A DNA stretch of 64,000 bases from Aureisphaera sp963669405 (GTDB lineage Bacteria > Bacteroidota > Bacteroidia > Flavobacteriales > Flavobacteriaceae), in assembly GCA_963669405.2 (NCBI GenBank), contig CAXXHF010000002.1, positions 3,038,001-3,102,000 of the forward strand, in the 5' to 3' direction. Positions 26,559 through 34,612 of this stretch are shown piece after piece (the stretch's first letter is position 1; each line of letters opens with the position of its first letter). The notes beneath the pieces were generated by a model that saw nothing but the letters and a program-made list of their open reading frames with translations, was not told the origin of the DNA and did no database searches. A program made the translations under genes and the position numbers.

Positions 26559-27263
26559 GTGGCAAAACTTCCTATTTTAATGTATCATAAAGTAGACCCT
26601 CACAAGAGTGAAGGTTTAACCGTTGCTATAGATAAACTAGAAGATCAATTTAGGTATTTGATTGCTAAAGGATATAAAAGCTACCATCTTTCTGAATTAC
26701 AATCGCTTGATCAACTTACACATAGCCGGAACGTAGTCATTACATTTGATGATGGCTATGTAAATCAGCTGGAGTATGCTGTACCGCTATTGGAAAAATA
26801 CCAGCTAAAGGCTACTTTCTTTATTCCGTTGCAATACATTGGAGATAAAGACCGCTGGAATACAGATCCAGAATCTATTATGGATTTGGCGGCTTTACAA
26901 AATTTATCTTCCAATCTTATAGAGTTGTCGTATCACAGTTATGCACATAAAAAATACAGTGAACTTTCTGGAGCTGAAATTGAAGAAGATACTCAAAAAG
27001 CTTTTCAGGTGGTTTCAGATATGGGATTGTCCTTTCATCCTTCAGTAGCTTATCCTTATGGTAAGTTTCCAAGAGATGCTGAAGGTAAGAAGGTATTCTT
27101 TCAACATTTAAATGACCATGGTTTTCAATTTGGATTGCGGATTGGGAATCGGGTGAATTCATTTCCGTTCAAAAATACGTTCGAGATCAATAGGATTGAT
27201 GTAAAAGGGGAGTGGAGCCTTTCCAAATTTAAAAGAAGATTGAAGTACGGTAAATGGTTTTAG
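26559..27263 (+). CDS. Polysaccharide deacetylase family protein
   Basis: 234 residues. NodB-type domain: the start PILMYHKVDP, motif 1 TFDDGY (catalytic Asp and metal Asp) and motif 2 HSYAH with both metal-binding histidines, followed by AYPYGKFP. Removes acetyl groups from N- or O-acetylated glycans. No signal peptide, so it may act in the cytoplasm on lipid-linked intermediates. GTG start chosen because it gives the family N-terminus directly. It diverges from one LPS-core-type GT2 gene and shares its stop-codon bases with another that converges on it. Confidence 0.85.
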   Translation: MAKLPILMYHKVDPHKSEGLTVAIDKLEDQFRYLIAKGYKSYHLSELQSLDQLTHSRNVVITFDDGYVNQLEYAVPLLEKYQLKATFFIPLQYIGDKDRWNTDPESIMDLAALQNLSSNLIELSYHSYAHKKYSELSGAEIEEDTQKAFQVVSDMGLSFHPSVAYPYGKFPRDAEGKKVFFQHLNDHGFQFGLRIGNRVNSFPFKNTFEINRIDVKGEWSLSKFKRRLKYGKWF

Positions 27264-27997
27264 CGCATGTCCTTTTTCAGGAGGATTAATTTGGCATACC
27301 GTTGAAAGACTCCATAGGCATTAATGGCAGATATGCTTAGTCCTGGAATTCCATCTTTAAAACCACCTTTTAAAATATAAGAGCTGAAAAACCGCCATGT
27401 AGGTTTAAAGAATAGAAGGAATAAGGAAGCTTTTTTATTTTTTTTCTGAAGTTGTTCTGCCTGAAACCATGCGTAGCTTTCTCTTTTTTGGATATAGTGT
27501 TCCAATCCTTTATAAGTATAATGAAGGACAGGGTTTTTTAAAGATCCTACGCTACCATTTACTTGTAACTTCTCATGCACCACCCCTGTATATTTAGTGC
27601 CTTCCCTTTTTACCAAGCGTAACACATTACTGCTGTGATGATATAGGAATCGGTTCATATAGAAATGTGGAAAATTTAGTTTATAACCTTGATGTTTACC
27701 TATCTCTAAGGCATTTCTAATTTCCAATTGCAAAGGATAGGTAATACGCTCATCGGCATCCAGAAAAAGAATCCAATCAGAGGTGGTCTTTGCCAAAGCA
27801 TGGTTTTTTTGGTTGGAAAAGTTATCGAATTCCCGTTGCAAGAAGATTGTAGCATACTTTTGGGCAATCTCAGGGGTTTTGTCTTTACTGTAGCTATCAA
27901 TAACAATGATCTCATCCGCAAATCGGACAGAACGCAAGGCTGCTTCTACATAAGCTTCCTCGTTATAAGTGGGCATGATAATGCTAAGTGTTGGCAC
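27260..27997 (-). CDS. Glycosyltransferase family 2, LPS core glucosyltransferase-like (WaaE/KdtX type)
   Basis: 245 residues, paralogous to the GT2 at 25738-26499: same length, IMPTYNEEAYVEAALRSV start, DSYSKDKT, FLDADERI as DxD and the same end (FLLFFKPTWRFFSSYILKGG). Two such enzymes flanking a deacetylase suggests two successive core-sugar additions or divergence after local duplication. Its stop overlaps the stop of the deacetylase gene; its start faces a third GT2 gene. Confidence 0.85.
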   Translation of the reverse strand: MPTLSIIMPTYNEEAYVEAALRSVRFADEIIVIDSYSKDKTPEIAQKYATIFLQREFDNFSNQKNHALAKTTSDWILFLDADERITYPLQLEIRNALEIGKHQGYKLNFPHFYMNRFLYHHSSNVLRLVKREGTKYTGVVHEKLQVNGSVGSLKNPVLHYTYKGLEHYIQKRESYAWFQAEQLQKKNKKASLFLLFFKPTWRFFSSYILKGGFKDGIPGLSISAINAYGVFQRYAKLILLKKDMR

Positions 27998-28040
27998 GGC
28001 TCAAAGGTAATCATTTTGCCGATGTAAGCGTAAAGTTCGT

Positions 28041-28048
28041 TACCTTTG
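28041..28048 (+). promoter_or_regulatory. Predicted -7 promoter element of the galactosyltransferase-like GT2 gene
   Basis: TACCTTTG, exact TAnnTTTG match. It argues against the longer open frame that starts at 27988 and supports a start downstream, near 28072. Confidence 0.5.
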
Positions 28049-28071
28049 CAACCAATAAAAACAATGCAATT

Positions 28072-28905
28072 TTGGATAGTTTAGGCATTTCGGTTATCGT
28101 TAGTACTTACAATAAGGAAGAGTGGCTCCGTAAGGTATTGGAAGGGTATAAATACCAAACATACAATCATTTTGAGGTTATTGTTGCAGATGATGGCTCA
28201 CGGGAAACTACTAGGGAGCTTATTGAATCTTTTCAGGAAGATTATCCAGTTCCATTGCGTCATATTTGGCATGAAGATGATGGCTACCGAAGACAACGCA
28301 TTCTGAATATTGCAATTACGGAGGCCAATATGCCTTACGTTCTTTTTACTGATGGAGATTGTATTCCGAGAAAGGATTTTCTGGAAGTACATGCCAAGTA
28401 TGCTGAAGAAGGATACTTTCTTTCGGGTGGATATTGTAAATTACCTATGAAAACTAGCGAAGTAATTGATGAAGATGATATCCGTACCGAACGTTGTTTT
28501 GATGTTGCTTGGTTGAAACAGCAAGACAAATTAAAAGGTACCCAGTCTTTAAAACTGAACAGTGGTCCAGTCATAGCTTCGCTATTGGATTTTATAACAC
28601 CTACCAATGCGAGTTTCAATAACTGTAATTCCAGTGCTTGGAAAGAAGATCTTATTGCTATCAATGGATATGATGAACGGATGCAATATGGAGGACCAGA
28701 CCGTGAATTAGGAGAACGTCTGGAAAACTATGGTTTAAAACCGAAGCAAATACGTCACAAGGCTATCGTATTGCATTTGGACCATGCCCGTGGTTATAAA
28801 ACCAAAGAGTCCTTAGATCGAAATCTTGCCATTCGCAAGGCAGTGAAAGACGAAAATAAGAAATGGACCGAACACGGAATTGTAAAAGGCCCAAAGTCTG
28901 ATTGA
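28072..28905 (+). CDS. Glycosyltransferase family 2 (galactosyltransferase-like)
   Basis: 277 residues from the TTG at 28072. Motifs: ISVIVSTYNKEEWLRKVL, ADDGSRET, DGDCIPR (DxD) and GGPDRELGERL, which matches the C-terminal subdomain shared with beta-1,4-galactosyltransferase/chondroitin-polymerase enzymes. The frame is open back to an ATG at 27988, but that stretch overlaps the divergent gene and contains the promoter. An ATG at 28064 is out of frame by one base and would fit if a T were missing from the TTTT run after it. Probably surface-glycan synthesis. Confidence 0.8.
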   Translation: MDSLGISVIVSTYNKEEWLRKVLEGYKYQTYNHFEVIVADDGSRETTRELIESFQEDYPVPLRHIWHEDDGYRRQRILNIAITEANMPYVLFTDGDCIPRKDFLEVHAKYAEEGYFLSGGYCKLPMKTSEVIDEDDIRTERCFDVAWLKQQDKLKGTQSLKLNSGPVIASLLDFITPTNASFNNCNSSAWKEDLIAINGYDERMQYGGPDRELGERLENYGLKPKQIRHKAIVLHLDHARGYKTKESLDRNLAIRKAVKDENKKWTEHGIVKGPKSD

Positions 28906-28917
28906 TAAATATAGGGC

Positions 28918-29025
28918 GCCGAGTAACCCTTTAGGATTGTATCGAGGTGTCCAATTGATTAAAGTTCCGTATTTAGTACCTTTTTCTAGACACCTCGATA
29001 CGTTCTGCTTTACAGAACACTCGGC
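28918..29025. repeat. Long imperfect inverted repeat between two glycan genes
   Basis: Two nested matched arms: GCCGAGT (28918-28924) with ACTCGGC (29019-29025), and GTATCGAGGTGTC (28939-28951) with GACACCTCGATAC (28989-29001). A smaller hairpin, GTTCTG/CAGAAC, lies at 29002-29018. The whole could fold into a branched structure about 108 bases long. It lies in the only sizeable non-coding gap between the convergent GT2 and methyltransferase genes, like REP-type intergenic repeats. No other copy was noticed in the window. Confidence 0.7.
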
Positions 29026-29087
29026 ATCCTAGAAAATTATCTACTCGCACTAACATCTCAATACTCAATACTAATCTCTCAATTAAT

Positions 29088-29663
29088 TCATAACTTAGAA
29101 TAAGCTCCCACTTTCCAGTAAGTGTCATCCAATTTACTGTGTACCACATCAAAAGCTTCTTCCTTTAGAGTTGGATTTTCCTTGAAATATTCCCAACAAG
29201 TAGCACCTTCCCTAAAAATGGAAACAATTAAGATTCCATTCTCATGAAGTCCTGATAAAATATTGTTCAACACACGGGAACGCTCAGTATCATGAATGTA
29301 ATAAAAAGCCTCATTTAGAATGATGACATCGTAGATTTCTTTGGGTGTAAAATTAAGGAGGTCATGCGTTTCAAAAGTGGCCTTTGGATACTTATGACTC
29401 CTTGCTTTTTTTATGGAGACATCTGCGTAATCTACTCCCAAAAATGACTCAAAACCATCATAGGTCATTCTACGGTTTAATACACCATCACCACAACCTA
29501 GGTCTAAAATTGATGATGGCTGGAAACGGTTTAAATGCACATCTATTTGTTCATAACGAACGCTTTCTTTTTCACTCCCCAATTTGTCCCACTTGCCACG
29601 CAAGTATTGACTATTGAATTTCATTTTCCTTTTCCAATGTTGAAATCGGTCTTTTAACTTCAT
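29088..29663 (-). CDS. Class I SAM-dependent methyltransferase in the glycan cluster
   Basis: 191 residues. Motif I is LDLGCGDGVLNRRM, followed by VDYADVSIKKA and the post-II NEAFYYI. Its start overlaps the stop of the GT9 gene by 4 bases, so it is co-translated with an LPS heptosyltransferase-like enzyme and is likely to methylate a sugar or related precursor. The N-terminal 40 residues are basic (KLKDRFQHWKRKMKF). Cytoplasmic. Confidence 0.78.
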   Translation of the reverse strand: MKLKDRFQHWKRKMKFNSQYLRGKWDKLGSEKESVRYEQIDVHLNRFQPSSILDLGCGDGVLNRRMTYDGFESFLGVDYADVSIKKARSHKYPKATFETHDLLNFTPKEIYDVIILNEAFYYIHDTERSRVLNNILSGLHENGILIVSIFREGATCWEYFKENPTLKEEAFDVVHSKLDDTYWKVGAYSKL

Positions 29664-30739
29664 TTCGATTGAGAATTAAGATGATGTGCCAAATAGGGTT
29701 TCAATTTATTCAGAATATGGGTTGGGGTGAGCTTTCGGTATAATTCTTCCGGGTTCTTTTCAATTTCCTTTTTTTCTTCGCGGGACAAAAGTTCAAACTC
29801 GTCTGGATTATCTTCAAACAAATGAATGGAATCGTGCAATTTTCCATCCTCAAAACTATTCCAATGCGATTTGTTGATATATGGGGAATAAACGGTAAAG
29901 GTAGGTTTGTTAAGTGCTTTTGCAATATGTACACTGCCTCCTTCATTGGAAATAAGCAGGTCACATTGATTCATCAATTTTACAAACCCCCGAATAGAAT
30001 CTTCATAAATACTTAAGTCTATTTTTTCCTGGTGTTTGCAAAGTCCGTAGATTTTTTGAGCTTCCTCTTTTTGGTGAGGTGCATAGTTAAACAATAGTGT
30101 CGCACTATAATTTTCAGCCAAATAATCAATGAGTTCTGCTGTGTATTCGTAAGGCAATGATTTATTAGGTGTACTGCCCAAAACCCCTAACATGATTACA
30201 GGTCGCTCCAATGAACTTATACGATCGTACTTTTGTTCTTCAGGACTTAGAAAAATTCGATACATCGGATCTGGGTCTTTCATCCCAAATGCTTTCTCTA
30301 GGAGGTTCATGCGATCTTCCAATGCTTTTCCGCAAGAAAGGCTTGCGTTATCCAAAAATGTAACGGTTTGAGTGTAGTAGGGGAGTTTCAACTTTTTGCC
30401 TTTGCGTTTAAACCCTACTCGTTGAGGTGCTTTTGAAAACAAGCATATCATCCTACTTTGGAACTTGGCATAGGGATCTACAATGATATCGTATTTCTCC
30501 TTTCGTATTCTCCGAATGGTTTTCAAGAGTACCGGAAACTTTTTCAATTCGGCATCCTTTGCCAAAACAATGCGATCTATGTTAGGGTTTTGTTCTAGGA
30601 CCCCTACCGTATAATCGTAGACAAAATAGGTGATATGGCTGTTTGGGAAATGTGACTTTAGGTTGTTGGCCAATACCGAAGCGATAAGGACATCGCCAAT
30701 TCTTTTGTTCTGTATGACAAGAATTTTCTTTGGTTGCAT
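29660..30739 (-). CDS. Glycosyltransferase family 9 (heptosyltransferase-like)
   Basis: 359 residues from the ATG at 30739 (MQPKKILVIQNKRIGDVLIA); the longer open frame adds 20 residues that look non-coding and cross the divergent promoter region. The N-terminal domain has the RIGD(V/A)L pattern of ADP-heptose transferases; the C-terminal donor site carries SNEGGSVHIAKAL. Cytoplasmic; adds heptose or a related sugar to the LPS inner core. Coupled to a methyltransferase downstream and divergent from the Kdo-kinase-like gene. Confidence 0.85.
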   Translation of the reverse strand: MQPKKILVIQNKRIGDVLIASVLANNLKSHFPNSHITYFVYDYTVGVLEQNPNIDRIVLAKDAELKKFPVLLKTIRRIRKEKYDIIVDPYAKFQSRMICLFSKAPQRVGFKRKGKKLKLPYYTQTVTFLDNASLSCGKALEDRMNLLEKAFGMKDPDPMYRIFLSPEEQKYDRISSLERPVIMLGVLGSTPNKSLPYEYTAELIDYLAENYSATLLFNYAPHQKEEAQKIYGLCKHQEKIDLSIYEDSIRGFVKLMNQCDLLISNEGGSVHIAKALNKPTFTVYSPYINKSHWNSFEDGKLHDSIHLFEDNPDEFELLSREEKKEIEKNPEELYRKLTPTHILNKLKPYLAHHLNSQSK

Positions 30740-30782
30740 TACCTTCGCAAGGTATCTTTTTTTTGAATTTTTAAAAATTAAA

Positions 30783-31535
30783 ATGCCTACGAACTTCATT
30801 GTACATGATGATTACAAAGATCGCCACGATGCATTGATGACTTTGTTAAAAGACTTCAATGTTTCAGGAGATGATGTAGTGAAGGGCGAACGCAATGCTA
30901 TTAAAAAGTTTCGAATAGGAGATGAGGTCTTCAATATCAAGAAATTCAAGACTCCCAATGCGTTTCAAAGTTTGGTGTATCGATTTTTAAGGAAGGGAAA
31001 GGCCAAGCGTTCTTTTGAATATGCTAAAAAACTTCAAGAGTTGGGAATAAAAACCCCTGCTCCCGTTGCTTATTCTGAAACCTTTTCTGTAGGGATGAGG
31101 GAAAGCTATTATATTTCGAAACATTTGGATTATGATTTTGATTTCCGGGTATTGAACCATAACCCCAAATGGCCGTATCGTAAAGAGATTTTGGAGCAAT
31201 TTGCTGCCTTTACCTTTCAAATGCACGAAAAGGGAATCAATTTTTTAGATCATTCACCTGGAAATACCTTGATTAAGGAAGTAGAAGAAGGTACCTACGA
31301 TTTTTACCTTATCGATCTTAACCGAATGCGTTTTGAAACCATGGGTTTCAAAAAACGAATGCATAATTTTAGAAGGCTATGGTTATCTAAAACCATGATC
31401 AACGTGATGTCTCCAGTGTATGCAAAACTTTACGGGAAGTCAGAAACTGAGGTGCATCATTGGATGACTTACTATTCAAGGAATTTTCAGAAGAAGGTGA
31501 ATAGTAAAAAAATACGAAGAAGAAAGTTCCGTTAA
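30783..31535 (+). CDS. Lipopolysaccharide (Kdo/heptose) kinase-like protein
   Basis: 250 residues from the ATG at 30783. Protein-kinase-like fold of the Kdo/WaaP family: a Lys-rich start (FRIGDEVFNIKKFK, probably the ATP lysine), catalytic loop FLDHSPGNTLI (Asp and Asn) and the metal-binding IDLNRMRF in the DFG position. These kinases phosphorylate Kdo or heptose of the LPS inner core. A longer open frame from 30630 overlaps the divergent GT9 gene and is rejected. Basic C-terminus (KKIRRRKFR). Abuts the convergent lipoprotein gene with no gap. Confidence 0.85.
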   Translation: MPTNFIVHDDYKDRHDALMTLLKDFNVSGDDVVKGERNAIKKFRIGDEVFNIKKFKTPNAFQSLVYRFLRKGKAKRSFEYAKKLQELGIKTPAPVAYSETFSVGMRESYYISKHLDYDFDFRVLNHNPKWPYRKEILEQFAAFTFQMHEKGINFLDHSPGNTLIKEVEEGTYDFYLIDLNRMRFETMGFKKRMHNFRRLWLSKTMINVMSPVYAKLYGKSETEVHHWMTYYSRNFQKKVNSKKIRRRKFR

Positions 31536-32135
31536 CTACAAGCTTTTAATCATTGGCGAAAAATCTTTGTCTTCGCTGTTCAGTGTAATCACTGAAAAAG
31601 TTTCCAAATTCTTGGTTATGATGTATTGAGTGAGGTATTTTATTTGACCCTCATGGGATTGCTTGTATTTTAAAGTAATTGCTTTTGCTGCTCCAAATTG
31701 CAGCAGATCACTATTCAACTTCTCATAATGAACACCTGAATCTTCAGAACGACTCAAAAAACTTTCGTCGATCATATTTTCATAAACATCCATAAGTTCT
31801 TGATCCAGAGGTGTGTATTTTCCAGGAATGAACCAAACATTATTGGTGTCATCATTTTCTTGGGCATATAAAACAGGAGCAATATTGGTTGATGAATACA
31901 CGCTTACGGCCATCTTATAATAATGCTCGTTTAAAGGATTTCCATTAGGGTTTTGACGAATCATTTCTCCCAATTCATTAATATTCACTTTTTTAAAATC
32001 TTCTGGCAAGTATACATTTTTGTTAAGAAAAGGAATGGGCTTTAATTCGAATCCCTCATCTACAATGGGTTCCTTTGTTTTAGAGTTACAGGCAAAAATG
32101 ATCAAGGATATGCTAAGCAATACAATCTTTTTCAT
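31536..32135 (-). CDS. Lipoprotein, unknown function
   Basis: 199 residues with lipobox cysteine at 16 (LIIFACNSK). The mature protein has a mixed alpha/beta pattern, e.g. AAKAITLKYKQSHEGQIKYL. No family recognised. It starts 11 bases after the dapD stop and may be co-transcribed with it. Its end abuts the convergent kinase gene. Confidence 0.65.
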   Translation of the reverse strand: MKKIVLLSISLIIFACNSKTKEPIVDEGFELKPIPFLNKNVYLPEDFKKVNINELGEMIRQNPNGNPLNEHYYKMAVSVYSSTNIAPVLYAQENDDTNNVWFIPGKYTPLDQELMDVYENMIDESFLSRSEDSGVHYEKLNSDLLQFGAAKAITLKYKQSHEGQIKYLTQYIITKNLETFSVITLNSEDKDFSPMIKSL

Positions 32136-32146
32136 ATAAATGTTCT

Positions 32147-32962
32147 TTACACAGCCACATCATGCTCTCTAAGGGCATCATTCAACGACGTCTTTTTATT
32201 AGTGCTTTCTTTCCGTTTTCCAATAATCAACGCGCAGGAAACTTGATACTCACCTGCAGGGAATTGCTTGGTATAACTTCCAGGAATCACAACGGATCTA
32301 GCAGGAACACGGCCTTTCATTTCAATAGGAGAATCTCCTGTAACATCTATGATCTTGGTCGAGGCTGTAAGAACCACATTGGCACCCAAAACCGCCTCTT
32401 TTTCCACACGAACGCCTTCTACCACAATACAACGGGAACCAATGAATGCATTGTCTTCAATAATCACTGGTGCAGCTTGTAATGGTTCCAATACCCCACC
32501 AATTCCTACGCCTCCACTAAGGTGTACATTTTTACCAATCTGCGCACAGCTTCCCACTGTGGCCCAAGTATCTACCATAGTACCTTCATCTACATAGGCA
32601 CCAATGTTTACATAACTTGGCATCATGATTACACCTTTTGAGATGTAAGCTCCGTGTCTAGCTACTGCGTGAGGAACTACACGAATTCCTTTGGCTTTAT
32701 AACCCTTTTTAAGTGGAATTTTGTCATGATATTCAAAAATACCAGCTTCCATAGTCTCCATTTTCTGAATAGGGAAATACAGCACCACGGCTTTCTTTAC
32801 CCATTCGTTTACTTGCCAACCGTTTTCTGTAGGCTCCGCACAGCGTAAAGTACCTTCATCGCATAAGCGAACCACTTCACGAATGGCGTCTTGGGTTTCC
32901 TGATTCTGTAATAGGGAACGGTCTTCCCAAGCATTTTCAATAATTTGTTGCAATTCTGTCAT
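32147..32962 (-). CDS. dapD: 2,3,4,5-tetrahydropyridine-2,6-dicarboxylate N-succinyltransferase
   Basis: 271 residues from the ATG at 32962 (MTELQQIIENAWEDR); the open frame continues 18 residues upstream through the promoter. Transfers succinyl from CoA in the diaminopimelate/lysine pathway, feeding lysA. Left-handed beta-helix built of hexapeptide repeats (about 100-220: IGAYVDEGTMVDTWATVGS, GVGIGGVLEPLQAAPVIIED) preceded by the helical N-terminal domain. Diverges from ruvX. Confidence 0.95.
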   Translation of the reverse strand: MTELQQIIENAWEDRSLLQNQETQDAIREVVRLCDEGTLRCAEPTENGWQVNEWVKKAVVLYFPIQKMETMEAGIFEYHDKIPLKKGYKAKGIRVVPHAVARHGAYISKGVIMMPSYVNIGAYVDEGTMVDTWATVGSCAQIGKNVHLSGGVGIGGVLEPLQAAPVIIEDNAFIGSRCIVVEGVRVEKEAVLGANVVLTASTKIIDVTGDSPIEMKGRVPARSVVIPGSYTKQFPAGEYQVSCALIIGKRKESTNKKTSLNDALREHDVAV

Positions 32963-32989
32963 GGTATGAAAGACGATTTTAAGGAAATA

Positions 32990-32997
32990 CAAAGATA
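32990..32997 (-). promoter_or_regulatory. Predicted -7 promoter element of dapD
   Basis: On the minus strand TATCTTTG, exact TAnnTTTG match, 27 bases before the dapD ATG. Divergent from the ruvX promoter 52 bases away. Confidence 0.5.
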
Positions 32998-33049
32998 AAC
33001 GGCTGTTTGAAATCACGGCACATTTTTAGCATACTATTTTGTAAACCGC

Positions 33050-33057
33050 TATTTTTG
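33050..33057 (+). promoter_or_regulatory. Predicted -7 promoter element of the ruvX-def operon
   Basis: TATTTTTG, exact TAnnTTTG match, 9 bases before the ruvX ATG, giving at most a very short 5' leader. Confidence 0.5.
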
Positions 33058-33066
33058 CAACCGATT

Positions 33067-33474
33067 ATGGCAAGGATACTAGCATTGGATTATGGAACGA
33101 AACGAACGGGTGTTGCCGTTACGGACGAATTGCAGTTAATTGCTTCTGGGTTAACAACTGTTGTTACATCTGAATTGATGGATTTCCTGAAGGATTATTT
33201 TGCTACTGAACAAGTAGAATTGGTATTGGTAGGAGAGCCCAAGCAGAAAGATGGTTCCCATTCTCAGGTAGAGGGTGATATCCAAAAGTTTTTAGAAAAT
33301 TACGCCAAGGAGTTTTCTCATATACCTTTTGAGCGTGTAGATGAACGCTTTACCAGTAAAATGGCTTTCCAAACTATGATCGATAGTGGATTGAAAAAGA
33401 AACAAAGGCAAAACAAAGCATTGATTGATGAGATTAGTGCCACAATTATATTACAAGATTACTTGAACCGTTAA
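33067..33474 (+). CDS. ruvX: Holliday junction resolvase-like / pre-16S rRNA nuclease (YqgF family)
   Basis: 135 residues from the ATG at 33067 (MARILALDYGTKRTGVAV). RNase-H-like fold: the catalytic aspartate is in LALDYG, followed by LVLVGEPKQKDGS and VDERFTSKMA, with the last acidic residue in DEISATIIL. Family members process the 5' end of 16S rRNA and were proposed as Holliday junction resolvases. First gene of an operon with def two bases downstream. Confidence 0.92.
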   Translation: MARILALDYGTKRTGVAVTDELQLIASGLTTVVTSELMDFLKDYFATEQVELVLVGEPKQKDGSHSQVEGDIQKFLENYAKEFSHIPFERVDERFTSKMAFQTMIDSGLKKKQRQNKALIDEISATIILQDYLNR

Positions 33475-33476
33475 TA

Positions 33477-34067
33477 ATGATATATCCTATAGTTGCTTAC
33501 GGAGATCCCGTACTTCGAAAAGAGACCAAAGAAATAACCGAAGACTATCCCAAGTTTTCTGAGCTCATAGATCATATGTTCGAAACCATGTATGCCGCTC
33601 ATGGTATTGGTTTGGCTGCTCCGCAGATAGGACTTCCCATCCGTCTTTTCATTGTAGATGCAAGTCCTTTTGAGGATGACGAAGATTTAACCGAAGAAGA
33701 ATGTAAATTCCTGTCTACTTTCAAGAGAGTGTTTGTAAATGCAAAGATTGTCGAAGAAACTGGAGATGAATGGGCATTTAATGAAGGTTGTCTAAGTATT
33801 CCAGATGTTCGGGAAGATGTCTTTAGACAAGAAACCGTTACCATTGAATATTTGGATGAAAATTTCAAAAAACAAAAGGAAACGGTTAGTGGTATTGCAG
33901 CTAGGATTATTCAGCATGAATACGATCATATTGAAGGAATTTTGTTTACCGATAAACTTTCTCCCATAAAAAAGCGTTTGATAAAAAGCCGCTTGGCCAA
34001 TATTTCCAAAGGGAAGGTAAAGGTAGATTACCGCATGCGCTTTCCACAAGCTAAAAAGAAACGTTAA
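33477..34067 (+). CDS. def: Peptide deformylase
   Basis: 196 residues. Removes the formyl group from the N-terminal Met of new proteins. The three motifs are intact: HGIGLAAPQIG, EGCLSIP (metal Cys) and QHEYDHIEG (metal histidines and catalytic Glu). An insert around residues 60-80 (DEDLTEEECKF) is common in Bacteroidota. Two bases after ruvX. Confidence 0.96.
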   Translation: MIYPIVAYGDPVLRKETKEITEDYPKFSELIDHMFETMYAAHGIGLAAPQIGLPIRLFIVDASPFEDDEDLTEEECKFLSTFKRVFVNAKIVEETGDEWAFNEGCLSIPDVREDVFRQETVTIEYLDENFKKQKETVSGIAARIIQHEYDHIEGILFTDKLSPIKKRLIKSRLANISKGKVKVDYRMRFPQAKKKR

Positions 34068-34125
34068 TCCTTTTGGAAAAATCGTGATAAGGCTGCATAT
34101 TTGCGCCCTTCAAACGTAAAAACGA

Positions 34126-34542
34126 ATGAGTTTAGAAAAAGTATTATCTATTTCCGGAAAACCTGGATTGTATTTATTGAAGTCCCAAACCCGTACGGGG
34201 TTATTGGCAGAGTCCTTAATAGATGGTAAGAAAATAACGGTGAGTGCTAGGCACAATGTGAGTTTGCTTTCAGAAATTGCCATTTATACCTTAACTGAAG
34301 AGGTTCCTTTACGTGAAGTTTTTCATAAGATAAAAGAAAAGGAAGATGGAGGTGAAGCTATAAACCACAAATCCTCTAAAGATGAATTGGAAGAGTACTT
34401 TTTCAATGTATTACCAGATTATGATGAGGATAGGGTCTATGCCAGTGACATTAAGAAAGTAGTACAGTGGTACAATCTATTGATTAAAAATGGAGTGACC
34501 GATTTTTCTGAAGCCAGTGATGATACTTCCGAAGAAGAATAA
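34126..34542 (+). CDS. DUF5606 domain-containing protein
   Basis: 138 residues. The N-terminal domain (MSLEKVLSISGKPGLYLLKSQTR) and the C-terminal helical part with VQWYNLLIKNGVTDF match DUF5606, a family seen in Bacteroidota near ruvX, def and mazG, as here. It ends in an acidic tail. Function unknown. Followed by a strong terminator, so it probably ends the ruvX-def transcript. Confidence 0.75.
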   Translation: MSLEKVLSISGKPGLYLLKSQTRTGLLAESLIDGKKITVSARHNVSLLSEIAIYTLTEEVPLREVFHKIKEKEDGGEAINHKSSKDELEEYFFNVLPDYDEDRVYASDIKKVVQWYNLLIKNGVTDFSEASDDTSEEE

Positions 34543-34572
34543 ATTTTGATAACTTTTCGATAAAAAATTAAA

Positions 34573-34602
34573 AAAGAATCCTTACCACGGTAAGGATTCT
34601 TT
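34573..34602 (+). terminator. Strong terminator between the DUF5606 gene and mazG
   Basis: A 13-14 bp near-perfect stem (AAAGAATCCTTACC / GGTAAGGATTCTTT) with a tiny loop, only 10 bases before the mazG ATG. Confidence 0.8.
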
Positions 34603-34612
34603 AGTTTTAAGC

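Noticed and set aside
27988..28071. N-terminal extension of the GT2 gene
   Set aside because: Overlaps the divergent gene start and contains an exact promoter motif; family members begin near ISVIVSTYN.
30740..30754. TACCTTCGCAAGGTA palindrome between the divergent GT9 and Kdo-kinase-like genes
   Set aside because: It resembles two back-to-back -7 boxes, but each has a mismatch to TAnnTTTG, so no promoter was called.
32047..32060. TTCGAATCC resembling a tRNA T-loop
   Set aside because: It lies within a lipoprotein gene and no acceptor or anticodon stems are found around it.
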